From positions 744,001 through 808,000 of the forward strand of contig NZ_RSEC01000058.1 in the NCBI RefSeq assembly GCF_003937945.1: a stretch of 64,000 bases of DNA. The letters run 5' to 3'. A model generated the notes under the pieces. The model saw only the letters and a list, made by a program, of their open reading frames with translations, had not been told where the DNA came from and ran no database searches. Of the stretch, positions 1-8,214 are shown one piece after another. Within the stretch, counting starts at the first letter, position 1; the number at the start of each line of letters is the position of its first letter. This DNA comes from Amycolatopsis eburnea. GTDB taxonomy: Bacteria > Actinomycetota > Actinomycetes > Mycobacteriales > Pseudonocardiaceae. Position numbers and translations under genes: made by a program.

Positions 1-1527
1 GTAGTCGGCGCCGAGGAAGACCATCACGTGCCCGGCCTGGACGCTCTTGTCCTCTTGGATCGTCGGCGAGCCGCCCAGCGCGTCCGCGACGGCCTGGCCC
101 TTGTCCTTGCCGCCCTTCGGCACCCAGATGACCGTCGTCTTGCGCGCGGTCGCGTTCGCCGTGTCGCCGGAGGTGAAGCCCTTGCCTTCGAGGGTCTTGG
201 CGACGCTCGCGGCCAGTCCGGTCTTGCCGGAGGCGTTGCGGACGTCGACCGTGGTCGCCTTGTTCGCGGGGTCGGCCTGCTGCGCCGGCGGCGCGGTCTG
301 GCCCGGCTGCGGCCCGGCGAGGCTCTGGACGAACTGCTTCACCTCGGCCGGGTCGACCTGGATGGCCGTGCCGTCTTCGGGGGTCTTGTACTCGATGTTC
401 TTCACCGGGATGGTGCGGAACTCGAGCTGGCCGCCGGTCAGGCCCTTCATCTGCTGGGCGAACCCGAAGATGTCCCAGTTCTGGTTGAGCACGACCGACT
501 TCTTGATGGCGTCGATCAGGTCGTTGAGCTTCGACGGGTTGGTCAGCGTGCCCGCCGACAGCACCTTGCGCGCCATGCCCGCCATGAACACCTGCTGGCG
601 CACGACGCGGTCGAGGTCGCCGTTGGGCAGGCCGTGGCGCTGCCGGACGAACTCGAGCGCCTCGACGCCGGAGATCGTGTGCTGGCCCTTGCTGAAGTTC
701 GCGCCGGAGTACTGGTCCTTGACGTCGTTGTTCAGGCAGACGTCGACGCCGCCGATGGCCTTCGTGATGTCGCTGAAGCCGAGCAGGTTGACCGCGGCGT
801 AGTTGTCGATGGTCGACCCGGTGAGCTTCTCGATGGTCGCGATGAGCTCCTTCGCCCCGGCCTGGTTGGCCTTGACGTCGAGCTCCTTCGGATCGGTGAC
901 GCCCTCCTTCTGCAGGTCCTTGCGGGCCTGCAGCATCGCCCTGGCGTAGGCGGAGTTGATCTTGTGCTTGCCGTAGCCGGGGATTTCGACGTAGGAGTCG
1001 CGCGGCAGCGACATCGCGACGGCCTTGCTGCCGTCGTTCGGGATGTGCACGAAGATCAGCGAGTCGGTGTTGAGCTCGCCGTCGGAGTCGCCGGCGCGCA
1101 GCTCGTCGAGCACCTCGCGCGAGAGCGGGTTGCCCTGGGCGTCGGTGCGGCTGTCGAGGCCGACCAGCAGGATGTCGCGCGCGCCGTCGGCGGGCTTGTC
1201 GCCACCGCCGCCGTCGCTGATCACGTTCGCGTAGTTCAGGCCGTTGACCAGGCCCTGCATGGCCGCCCACGCGTACCCGGTCAGGCCCATCACCAGCAGC
1301 GAGACGACGGCCAGCGCGATCTTCGCGCCGCGGAACGAGTTGCGGCGGCCCCGCGCGACCGGGCGCGGCTGGGGACGGCGCGGCGGCGGTCCGGCCCGGC
1401 GGGCGTCCGCGGGCTCGCGGCGGGGCGCGGGGCGGCGGGACGGCGGTGGGGTGCGCCGGCCGGGCTCGTCCTGCCAGGGCCGGGCGGGGCGGCGGCCGCC
1501 TTGCCCGTTCCGAGGCGGGTGATCCAC
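1..1527 (-). CDS. LCP family cell-wall polymer ligase with LytR_C tail (3' end outside window)
   Basis: LytR-CpsA-Psr proteins transfer undecaprenyl-linked glycopolymers to peptidoglycan (in actinobacteria, arabinogalactan and similar polymers) on the outer face of the membrane. A basic, Pro/Arg-rich cytoplasmic N-terminus of about 45 residues is followed by one membrane helix (around residues 48-72). The LCP catalytic domain shows LLVGLDSR, the basic segment SLPRDSYV, and VRQRHGLPNGDLDR. The last ~100 residues (ATTVDVRNASGKTGLA onward) are a LytR_C domain. The GTG start at 1527 is chosen because an AGGAG lies 8 nt upstream. The frame is open to the left edge (509 codons seen), so the C-terminus is missing. 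It lies downstream of the phospholipase/acyltransferase gene on the same strand, with a 143-bp gap. Family assignment is secure; the exact polymer is not known. Confidence 0.93.
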   Translation of the reverse strand, partial: MDHPPRNGQGGRRPARPWQDEPGRRTPPPSRRPAPRREPADARRAGPPPRRPQPRPVARGRRNSFRGAKIALAVVSLLVMGLTGYAWAAMQGLVNGLNYANVISDGGGGDKPADGARDILLVGLDSRTDAQGNPLSREVLDELRAGDSDGELNTDSLIFVHIPNDGSKAVAMSLPRDSYVEIPGYGKHKINSAYARAMLQARKDLQKEGVTDPKELDVKANQAGAKELIATIEKLTGSTIDNYAAVNLLGFSDITKAIGGVDVCLNNDVKDQYSGANFSKGQHTISGVEALEFVRQRHGLPNGDLDRVVRQQVFMAGMARKVLSAGTLTNPSKLNDLIDAIKKSVVLNQNWDIFGFAQQMKGLTGGQLEFRTIPVKNIEYKTPEDGTAIQVDPAEVKQFVQSLAGPQPGQTAPPAQQADPANKATTVDVRNASGKTGLAASVAKTLEGKGFTSGDTANATARKTTVIWVPKGGKDKGQAVADALGGSPTIQEDKSVQAGHVMVFLGADY

Positions 1528-1670
1528 GCGGGCGACTCCTCACTGCTTCGATCGGTGGTCCTGGGGTTGGGACGCATGGTGCCCGCCCCGGGTTGCCGTA
1601 GCGTTACACATCCCCCTGCGAATGTGTCATGCACCACCCAGTTTCCCGCAGGTGCGATGCTTTCGCCTGG

Positions 1671-3824
1671 TCAGGACGCCGCGCTCGCCGGACGTCTGGC
1701 GGGCAGCAGCGTGCCGGCCGCCGCGAGCAGGGCGAACGCCGCCGTCACCGCGTGCAGCGTGACGCCGGGGAAGCCCGGCGTGCTGCCGTCGGCGGCGAAG
1801 AGCAGGGAGGGCGCGCAGGCGAGCGCCGTCGCCAGCCAGGTGCCGGTCGCCGCGCCCGCGCCGATCCGGATCGTGTGCAGCAGGAACACCCCGAGCAGCA
1901 GGTGCACCAGGCTCTGGATCGGGTCGAGCCGCAGGCCGAGCAGGTCGGCGTCGGCGGCCACCCCGCCGAACCGGGTCAGCGCGAAGCCGAACACGCCGAG
2001 CGTCGCGTAGCCGATGCCGAGCGCGGCCGCGGCGCGCGTGAGCACCGCCGTCCGGCGGCCGGGCAGCTCGGCGGCGCGCGGGGCCCGTGCCCCGTGGGTG
2101 TGCCGCTCGAACCACCAGAAGACCAGGGTGGCGGGCACGGCGAGCAGCCCGACCGCGACCAGCGTCCGCGGCCGGATCAGCCAGCTCAGACCGTCGGCGA
2201 TCCGCCCCGGCAGGTACACGACCGCGACGAGCAGCAGCATCGCGGCGAGGAACGCCAGGTAGAGGCTCATCGGCGCGCGCAGGACGAACCGGCAGGCGGT
2301 GACGACGCCGGGACGGCGGCCGAGCCGGGCCAGCGGGACGGCGAAGAGCCCGAGCAGGCCCAGCTGGACCAGGCCGAGGAGCAGCACGCCCCACGGCGGC
2401 GCCGACAACGCCGCCGGGGCGCCGGGGCTGCCGAGCAGGACGGGTGGCCCGGCTCGCAGGACGCTCGCCACGACCAGGCCCGCGACGCCGGTCGCGGCGG
2501 CCAGTGCGAGCACCCGCCGCGACGGGCGCACGCCGTCCGCGTGCGCGAAGGCGAGCTGCTGGGCGAGGAGGGCGAGGGCGAACGTCGCCGCGTAGCGGGG
2601 CAGGGGCGAACCCGTGGCGTTCGCCAGCACTTCGCCGCCGACGACCAGGGCGAGCAGGCCGGCGGCCGCGGTCACCGGCACCCGGCGGTGCAGCGCCAGC
2701 AGCGCGGGCGCGCAGACGATCGTCAGCAGGTAGACCCCGAGCAGCCAGAGCGGGTGCAGCGCGATCCGCATGACCGTGGCCGTCGTCCCGGCCGGGCTGC
2801 CGAGCAGCTCGAGCGCGAGCGGCGTCAGCAGCGCGACGACGGCGAAGATCAGCGCCGGGCGCAGCAGCGGGCTGGCGCGCTCGGCCAGGAAGTGGCGGTA
2901 GCCGCCGCCCCGTTCGCGTTCGGCGCGCCAGCCGGCGGCGTTGGCGTGGCCGCCGGCGAAGAAGATCAGCGGGGCGAGCTGGGTGAGCCAGGTGAGTGGC
3001 CACCACGCCGTCTCGGCGGCGCCTGCCCAGTGCGCCAGCGCCGTCACGGACTCGCCGAGCAGCAGCAGGACGACCCCGGCGGCGCCGAGCAGCGCCCACC
3101 GGCTGACGTCGGCCGGTGCCGCGGCGGGCGCGGTCCGGCGCGGTTCCCGGCGGGCCCGCAGCCAGCCGCGCAACCGGAAGACCAGCAGGCAGCCGATCAC
3201 CAGCACCCCGGCGACCATCGGCCCGATCGGGTCGCCGACCGGCGGGCCCCAGCGCTGGTGCCACGAGTTGACGACCAGACCGGCCGAGTAGAGCGACGCG
3301 ACCACCCGGCAGGTGAACGCGGAGTTCATCGGGTTGAGGTCGCAGGCGTGGTGCATGTCGGAGGAGAGCCGGTCGTCCAGCGCCTCCCTGGCCTCCGGGC
3401 CGAGCGGGTGGCCCTTGCGGTCGGCGTAGCGCAGCAGGTCGTAGCCCAGGTCGTGCGCCTTGCACGGCACGGCGTAGTCCCACTTGGTGTTGTCGTCGCC
3501 CCACGGCGTCGAGCAGCCGCCGTCGGTGTGGACGGCGCGGACGGTGCCGTCGCGCGCGGTCATCGCGCCCGGGGTGACGCCGCTGAGGGCGGTGAAGTCC
3601 TTCGGCAGCAGCGCGAGGGCGTCGGGGTGCGGGCCGGGGTGCACGAGCGCGTCGACGGCGTTCTGCGCGGCGAGCACGTCCCCGGTCGGCGGCCCCTGGT
3701 CGGGCGGCGACGGCGGCCGCGAGGCGATCAGCCCGAACGCGAAGACGACCAGCAGCACCAGCAGCAGCCACCCGGACGTCGACCAGGGTCGGCGGCGACG
3801 CGGCGGCTCGGGCTCGGCTGGCAT
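1671..3824 (-). CDS. Phospholipase A2 - acyltransferase-3 - DUF4383-like fusion membrane protein
   Basis: A 717-residue protein. A helix (about residues 18-34) anchors an extracellular domain with the prokaryotic phospholipase A2 signature: C104, then C121-K-A-H124-D125-L-G-Y128-D129, where the His-Asp pair is the expected catalytic/Ca site, and a distal C161. From about residue 203 a multi-helix bundle follows. It carries acyltransferase_3 hallmarks: FFAGGHANAAGW then an Arg-rich loop, and HPLWLLGVYLL. The last ~130 residues (GVFGFALTRFGG, LVHLLLGVFLLH, PGFPGVTLHAVTAAFALLAA) resemble DUF4383. ATG 3824 follows no strong Shine-Dalgarno but is the only start that keeps the anchor helix. Possible role: lipid or cell-wall acyl remodelling, with acyl release by one domain and acyl transfer by the other. 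That coupling is inference. Confidence 0.82.
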   Translation of the reverse strand: MPAEPEPPRRRRPWSTSGWLLLVLLVVFAFGLIASRPPSPPDQGPPTGDVLAAQNAVDALVHPGPHPDALALLPKDFTALSGVTPGAMTARDGTVRAVHTDGGCSTPWGDDNTKWDYAVPCKAHDLGYDLLRYADRKGHPLGPEAREALDDRLSSDMHHACDLNPMNSAFTCRVVASLYSAGLVVNSWHQRWGPPVGDPIGPMVAGVLVIGCLLVFRLRGWLRARREPRRTAPAAAPADVSRWALLGAAGVVLLLLGESVTALAHWAGAAETAWWPLTWLTQLAPLIFFAGGHANAAGWRAERERGGGYRHFLAERASPLLRPALIFAVVALLTPLALELLGSPAGTTATVMRIALHPLWLLGVYLLTIVCAPALLALHRRVPVTAAAGLLALVVGGEVLANATGSPLPRYAATFALALLAQQLAFAHADGVRPSRRVLALAAATGVAGLVVASVLRAGPPVLLGSPGAPAALSAPPWGVLLLGLVQLGLLGLFAVPLARLGRRPGVVTACRFVLRAPMSLYLAFLAAMLLLVAVVYLPGRIADGLSWLIRPRTLVAVGLLAVPATLVFWWFERHTHGARAPRAAELPGRRTAVLTRAAAALGIGYATLGVFGFALTRFGGVAADADLLGLRLDPIQSLVHLLLGVFLLHTIRIGAGAATGTWLATALACAPSLLFAADGSTPGFPGVTLHAVTAAFALLAAAGTLLPARRPASAAS

Positions 3825-3984
3825 GGGTCCAGGGTGCCAGCCCGGGTGCCGGCCCGGGATGGGGACAACCCCAGTGTGCGGGCGCGGGTTTCCCCTAAGC
3901 TGCCCGATCGGCCGCCCGATCTCCCCTTCCCCGCCCGCCCCCGGATCGGTGACGCTGGTGCCAGGGGGACGAGGAGGGCGTGCG

Positions 3985-4878
3985 GTGACCTCGACCGATC
4001 CCGGCCTGCCGGTGGAGAACACGGTGCGAGCGTTGCGCCGGCTGGCTCCCGGCGCGGAATTGCGTGAACCCCGGAACCCGGACCTGCGCGCGCTGGCGCG
4101 GGCCCTGCGGTCGCGGTCGCCGGCCGAGCTGGCGCGGGCGTACCCGGGCGCGGTCGCGCGGGTGGTGCTCGCGGGGCAGCTAAGCGCGCTAGGCCGGGCG
4201 ATGACGGGTGTGTACGGGCCGGACGGGCGGTGTCCGGAAGCGGCTCGGCTGGTGCGGGCGGCCCGGTACAGCCGAGGGCGCGGGAGGTTGCTGGACCGGC
4301 TCCGGAGGGAGCCGGGGTTGCGGGCGGCGGCGCTGGGGTGGGCTGGGGCGAGCGGGTGCCGGCTGCTGGTGGATGAGCTGCTCGGGGTGCCGTTGGTGCC
4401 GGGGCCGGAGGACGGCCGGCGGGCGGCGGAGCTGGTGGTGGCGGCGGTGGTGCCGCGGCTGGATCCAGGGCTGGGGTGGCCTGCCGAGAGCATCGGGCCA
4501 AAACCGAATCGAGACGCTGTTCTCCAAGTCCGCTCGCTCCACCTCGGCCGGCTCGGCTTCCGGGTCGACATCGAGGCCGATCCGCCCGTCGACCTCTCCC
4601 TCGACGACGACGGGCTGACCCTCCGCGCGCTCTGGTGGAACGGGCTCGGCCGCGTAACCGACGACCTCGGGCACGAGTACCTCCTCCTCGCCAAGGACGC
4701 CGCCGGGACCGGGGTCGTGCGGCACTGGTGCCACCCGCGGCCCGCGCCCGCGGCGAGCGTGCTGCGGCTCGAGTCGGCCGGTTACCGCGGGGAGCTGCTG
4801 CGGCTCGCGCCCACCGCGGCTCGGGCCTGCGCCGATGTGCTCGTCAAGCTCGAGCTCACGGTGCGGCTGGGGGCGTGA
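3985..4878 (+). CDS. Conserved-looking hypothetical protein, 297 aa
   Basis: I do not recognise this protein. GTG 3985 is the start because GAGGAGG lies 7 nt upstream. Its first ~150 residues are Arg/Leu/Ala-rich, mostly helical and have no obvious membrane segment. The C-terminal half (from about residue 170) is acidic and beta-like, with RVDIEADPPVDLSLDDDG and GHEYLLLAKDAAG, and a WCHPRP motif near residue 250. A tandem two-domain cytoplasmic protein is likely. It is divergent from the phospholipase fusion gene and its last 23 bases overlap the 3' end of the convergent diguanylate cyclase gene. Codon use matches the neighbours. Confidence 0.7.
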   Translation: MTSTDPGLPVENTVRALRRLAPGAELREPRNPDLRALARALRSRSPAELARAYPGAVARVVLAGQLSALGRAMTGVYGPDGRCPEAARLVRAARYSRGRGRLLDRLRREPGLRAAALGWAGASGCRLLVDELLGVPLVPGPEDGRRAAELVVAAVVPRLDPGLGWPAESIGPKPNRDAVLQVRSLHLGRLGFRVDIEADPPVDLSLDDDGLTLRALWWNGLGRVTDDLGHEYLLLAKDAAGTGVVRHWCHPRPAPAASVLRLESAGYRGELLRLAPTAARACADVLVKLELTVRLGA

Positions 4879-6268
4879 GCGTGTCCGGGGCGAAGCAGAC
4901 CTGGTCGCGGCCGTTCTCCTTGGCCAGGTAGACCGCCGCGTCCGCCGACTGGAGGAGGCGGTCGAGGGTGTCGCCGTGGCGGGGGTGGCGGGCGACGCCG
5001 ATCGAGGTCGTGCGGTCGGCGATCGTCGCCGGGTCGCCGCGTTTGTCCGTGGTCACGATGTGCAACTTGGCAATCGCGACGCGTATCCGCTCGGCCGCGT
5101 CCCAGGTGGCCTCTTCGTCGATGTCCGGGAGCAGAATGAGGAATTCCTCACCGCCGAAACGGCCGACCAAGTCGCTCGGTCTCGTCACTTCGTCCAGCGT
5201 TTGCGCAACGGTGCGGAGCACGTCGTCACCCGCCGGATGTCCATAGGTGTCGTTAATCCACTTGAAGTGGTCGAGATCGACCATCAGGAGTGCCAGCTGA
5301 TCACTCGATCGAGCGGTCCGTTCGAGCGCACGCTGCGCCGACTCTGACCAGCCGCGCATGTTGAGAATGCCCGTTTTCGGGTCGGTCCGGACGTCGTTCT
5401 GCAGCTGGTCCAGTTCCGCGAGCCGATTGAAGACCACGGTGGCGACCGCCATCACCACGACCATCGGCGGGACGACGGCGAGCAGAATCGCGGTCACCGC
5501 GCCGAGGCCGACGGTGATCGCTTCCAGCATGTTGTCGGCCGGGCTGCCCAGGACGTTACGCAGCGTCGGTTCGGAGGACATGCCGAGCGCCAGTGCCCCG
5601 CCGACGTAGCAGATCTGGATCGCCTCGTAGATCGCGGCGGTGAGCACGATCGCGCCGAACTCGGCGAGGAAGTCGCCCCAGCCGGTGCCCAGGAAATGGG
5701 GGCCGAGCGCGGTGTAGGTGAGGTGCGCCAGCACGGCCGCGAAACCGTGCGTGATCGACGAGAAAATGAAGTTGTGGGCCGGGCGGCGGGCGATGAACCA
5801 ATGCTGGATCCGGACGACCACGATAACCAGGAGGGTCAGCGGAACCGGCAGGATCATCGCCGCGGAAAACGTCCACACGGCGGTGAGGTCGATGAGCACC
5901 GTCTTTTTGCGGTTCCGGCGCCTTTCCTCCTGGCGCTGGGTCAGCTGGATGTGCACCGTCGCGCCGGCGGCGAGGATTCCGAAATTCAGCCAATCGCGCG
6001 AAACGAGCGCCTGTGAATAGGCGAGTGAAATCGCGATAACGGCGACGGCGAGCGCCTCGGTGCCCAGCATGAACGCCACGACGCGCGGCCGGCGCCGCCA
6101 GAGCGCCCAGTTCCGCGGCGAGTACGGGTGGTCACGCCAGACCGTCCCGGGTGGACCACCGGGCGTGGTCACCTGGTCCGGCTGTTCGGGCGGCGAGGGC
6201 GGCCGCGGCCGGTCGCCCGCCGCCGGTTCGCCGCCGCCCGTCGCGGCGTCGTCTGGTCCGGGATGCAA
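4856..6268 (-). CDS. Membrane-anchored GGDEF diguanylate cyclase
   Basis: Makes cyclic di-GMP from two GTP. A Pro-rich N-terminus of ~50 residues precedes about seven membrane helices (residues ~62-290), forming a MASE-like sensor of unassigned ligand. The GGDEF domain occupies the last ~180 residues: D-P-K-T-G-I-L-N, MVDLDHFKWINDTYGH and the active-site loop RFGGEEFLIL. No RxxD inhibitory site is evident just upstream of GGEEF. No EAL domain is attached, so it should be synthesis only. The start is TTG 6268, chosen because an unusually long Shine-Dalgarno (6273-6283) sits at the right distance; no ATG or GTG in frame fits. The gene is divergent from the mini-ORF element that begins about 50 bp away. 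Confidence 0.93.
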   Translation of the reverse strand: MHPGPDDAATGGGEPAAGDRPRPPSPPEQPDQVTTPGGPPGTVWRDHPYSPRNWALWRRRPRVVAFMLGTEALAVAVIAISLAYSQALVSRDWLNFGILAAGATVHIQLTQRQEERRRNRKKTVLIDLTAVWTFSAAMILPVPLTLLVIVVVRIQHWFIARRPAHNFIFSSITHGFAAVLAHLTYTALGPHFLGTGWGDFLAEFGAIVLTAAIYEAIQICYVGGALALGMSSEPTLRNVLGSPADNMLEAITVGLGAVTAILLAVVPPMVVVMAVATVVFNRLAELDQLQNDVRTDPKTGILNMRGWSESAQRALERTARSSDQLALLMVDLDHFKWINDTYGHPAGDDVLRTVAQTLDEVTRPSDLVGRFGGEEFLILLPDIDEEATWDAAERIRVAIAKLHIVTTDKRGDPATIADRTTSIGVARHPRHGDTLDRLLQSADAAVYLAKENGRDQVCFAPDTLTPPAAP

Positions 6269-6272
6269 TTGG

Positions 6273-6283
6273 TCACCTCCTTT
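6273..6283 (-). promoter_or_regulatory. Extended Shine-Dalgarno of the diguanylate cyclase gene
   Basis: On the minus strand the bases read AAAGGAGGTGA, complementary over its whole length to the usual 3' end of 16S rRNA, with 4 nt between its end and the TTG start. This match decides the TTG start and probably offsets the weak codon. Confidence 0.7.
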
Positions 6284-6315
6284 CCAGCCTACTTCGGGTG
6301 TTGAGTAATCTCATC

Positions 6316-6356
6316 GGTACCTGCCAGAGTGTTCACGCATTCCGTTGGCGGGTACC
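6316..6356 (+). other. Stem-loop leading the mini-ORF element
   Basis: GGTACCTGCCA at 6316-6326 pairs with TGGCGGGTACC at 6346-6356 (11 bp, one G-U pair, 19-nt loop). A smaller palindrome, CCGAGTCCTCGG, sits at 6377-6388 between two copies of GGAACTGCCG (6370-6379 and 6390-6399). Together they suggest a folded 5' leader on the + strand upstream of the three mini-ORFs. No known riboswitch class was recognised. Confidence 0.5.
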
Positions 6357-6449
6357 ATCCCACTGCAACGGAACTGCCGAGTCCTCGGTGGAACTGCCGG
6401 GAACGCGGACCAAAAGCATCTTCAGGCTCCCCACACGGAGGTGGCACCG

Positions 6450-6470
6450 TTGACCAACCGCGATCTCTGA
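6450..6470 (+). CDS. Mini-ORF 1 of 3: hexapeptide MTNRDL
   Basis: TTG ACC AAC CGC GAT CTC TGA, preceded by GGAGGTGG at 6437-6444. It is the first of three tandem copies whose start codons are 67 and 70 nt apart, each in a different reading frame. All three keep Asn-Arg-Asp-Leu-stop while codons 4-6 differ only synonymously. The start codon is TTG. No function is known. It lies in the divergent space between the GGDEF gene and the 3' end of the MFS gene. Confidence 0.55.
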   Translation: MTNRDL

Positions 6471-6516
6471 TGCGTCGTCGAATTGTCCTCCCCGTTTACC
6501 CAGAGAGGTGGCAACC

Positions 6517-6537
6517 GTGCGCAACCGCGACCTGTGA
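6517..6537 (+). CDS. Mini-ORF 2 of 3: hexapeptide MRNRDL
   Basis: GTG CGC AAC CGC GAC CTG TGA, preceded by AGAGGTGG at 6504-6511. Relative to copy 1, the Asp and Leu codons differ by synonymous third-base changes and the second residue is Arg instead of Thr. The start codon is GTG. The ribosome-binding site and the C-terminal tetrapeptide are conserved while the spacer between copies is not. Confidence 0.55.
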   Translation: MRNRDL

Positions 6538-6586
6538 CCGGCTGAATACCATTCATGATCTTGACCGCACGGAGAGGTGGCTCCCG

Positions 6587-6607
6587 ATGGCCAACCGTGA
6601 CCTCTGA
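6587..6607 (+). CDS. Mini-ORF 3 of 3: hexapeptide MANRDL
   Basis: ATG GCC AAC CGT GAC CTC TGA, preceded by GAGAGGTGG at 6572-6580. Arg uses CGT here and CGC in the other copies. It ends 9 nt before the stop codon of the convergent MFS gene. It also sits in frame with a longer open frame from ATG 6469, but that frame has no conserved content and the two other copies lie in different frames, so the 6-codon reading is preferred. Confidence 0.55.
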   Translation: MANRDL

Positions 6608-6616
6608 ACCCCCGGC

Positions 6617-7831
6617 TCATAGCAGCCGTCGTCCCGGCTCGCCGCCGCCCACCCGGCGCCAGGCGAACCCGACCGGGACGGCCAGCAGCAGTCCCACCGC
6701 GCCGGCGAGCGCGATCGTCGCGTTCGCGGAACCGAGGGCCTGGGCGACCAGCCCGCCGATGCCGACGCCCACCCCCTGGGCGACGCGCAGCCCGGTCCGG
6801 TACAGCCCGCCGGCGCTGCCCCGGATGTCGTTGGGCACCCACGTGATGAACGTGGCCGACACCGTGATGACGTACGCGCCGGTCGCACCGGCCAGCGCGA
6901 GCAGGACCAGCGCGAGCACCAGGTTCGGGTGCAGCGCGAACGCCGCCAGCGCGGCCAGCGGCAACGCGGCCAGCACACCCAGCAGCTTGCGGCGGTGCTC
7001 CGTCGAGACGAACCGCGACAGCAGGAACGTCCCGAGCACGAAACCCAGCGGATCGGCGGCCAGCAGCCAGCCGACCGCCTGGTCACCCGCGCCCAGCTGC
7101 GCCGCGAGCGGCGCGGCGAGGCCCTCCGGGATCACCGCCAGCCCGACGAGCCAGGACAGGTAGAGCAGCACCCGCAGCCGTTCGTCGCCGAAAACCTGCC
7201 TCACGGCGCCGAACCAGGGCGCGTTCCCGTTCCCCGCGGCCGGGCGCCGCAGCACCATCAGCCGCACGGCGACGGCGGCGACCAGGAACGTCAGCGCGTC
7301 GATCGCCAGCGCCCACGACGTCCCGATGCCGGTGACCAGCAGCCCGCCCGCGGCGAGCCCGGCCAGCATGGCCGTGTTGTTCGTGATCCCGCGCAGGTCC
7401 TGGCTCTGCAGGTAGACGTCGTCGTCGGTGAAGATCTCCCGGCCGAGCGCGTTCTGCGCCGCGTTGCACGGCGCGTTCGCCAGCCGGGCGAAGACGAACA
7501 GGACGAACAGCCAGCCCATCGGCATGCCGGGCACGGCCATCAGCCCGATCAGCGCGGCCTGGGCGAGCGAGCCGGTCACCAGCACCGCGCGGCGCGGGAA
7601 CCGGTCGGCGAGCTGGGACAGGCCGAGCCCGCCGGCGAGCGCGGGCAGGAACGTCAGCGAGTAGACGACGGCCGACAGCAGCGGCGAGCCGGTCCGGTCG
7701 AAGATCAGGATGGCGAGCGCGACGATGGTGAGCTGGTCGCCGAGCATCGACTGGGTTTCGGCGAACCACAGCGCGCGGAACTCGCGGTTGGCCAGAACGG
7801 CCCGCAGCCGCGGTGTCGCGCGCGTCGTCAC
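6617..7831 (-). CDS. MFS transporter, DHA3/EntS-like
   Basis: A 404-residue, 12-helix major facilitator, probably a drug or siderophore exporter in the inner membrane. Visible are the N-terminal FRALWFAETQSMLGDQL segment typical of MFS_3 proteins, the loop 2-3 motif SQLADRFPRR, and a second-half loop of the STEHRRK type. GTG 7831 is used: the mature MFS start (ANREFRALWF) follows within 15 residues and a GGGGGA lies 13 nt upstream, rather far, so the start is moderate. A longer frame to 7984 lacks family-like sequence. It is convergent with the mini-ORF element. Confidence 0.85.
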   Translation of the reverse strand: MTTRATPRLRAVLANREFRALWFAETQSMLGDQLTIVALAILIFDRTGSPLLSAVVYSLTFLPALAGGLGLSQLADRFPRRAVLVTGSLAQAALIGLMAVPGMPMGWLFVLFVFARLANAPCNAAQNALGREIFTDDDVYLQSQDLRGITNNTAMLAGLAAGGLLVTGIGTSWALAIDALTFLVAAVAVRLMVLRRPAAGNGNAPWFGAVRQVFGDERLRVLLYLSWLVGLAVIPEGLAAPLAAQLGAGDQAVGWLLAADPLGFVLGTFLLSRFVSTEHRRKLLGVLAALPLAALAAFALHPNLVLALVLLALAGATGAYVITVSATFITWVPNDIRGSAGGLYRTGLRVAQGVGVGIGGLVAQALGSANATIALAGAVGLLLAVPVGFAWRRVGGGEPGRRLL

Positions 7832-8214
7832 CTCGTAACCACCGTCCCCCGATCGAGTGAATATGGATCGTCCGCATTGTGCCTCGCCAGTGACGACCCC
7901 GTCCGGCGGTGTCACCGCTGACCTCCCGGAAGCACTAACAGTATGGCGCCGGCTACGCCCCGATGTCCTCGGAACGCACGTCACTCACCCCGTCGAGGGG
8001 CCGGTCGGTCACACCCCGGAGAGGCGGCGGACGGTGACCGTGACCGGCCCGCGGGTACCTCCGGACTGATCGAACCGGATTCGCTCGGCGCAGGGCGGCC
8101 GCCGCTCGTCGTCGGGACGCTGCCCGGCTGGGCCGGATGGGCCAACACTGGAGCCAGAGCCGGCCGGGGTGGACGGGACGCGCGCCGCCGGCGCCGCAGA
8201 GCGGGGAGTGGACG
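7832..8214. other. Divergent intergenic region, MFS / SDR
   Basis: 383 bases holding the promoters of two divergent genes. A perfect short palindrome, GCGGTGTCACCGC, lies at 7906-7918 and could be an operator. A 70-codon open frame here (7857-8069) has no good ribosome site or recognisable sequence and is not called. No RNA gene was recognised. Confidence 0.4.

Noticed and set aside
1606..1628. ACACAT...ATGTGT inverted repeat upstream of the LCP gene
   Set aside because: Only 6-bp arms with a 10-nt spacer; could occur by chance, so not called as an operator.
28..2010. Long open frame (660 codons) on the + strand
   Set aside because: It is antisense to the LCP gene and acyltransferase fusion, has Arg/Ala/Val-rich low-complexity sequence and no ribosome site; a high-GC shadow.
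6469..6607. A longer open frame that ends with mini-ORF 3
   Set aside because: Only the last copy is in this frame; the other two copies are in the remaining two frames, and the rest of the frame has no repeated or family-like content.
6437..6607. Biarylitide-type precursors
   Set aside because: The peptides are hexapeptides with NRDL rather than MRYxH, and there is no P450 gene nearby.
7857..8069. 70-codon open frame in the MFS/SDR gap
   Set aside because: No good ribosome site, no recognisable sequence and probable promoter location.
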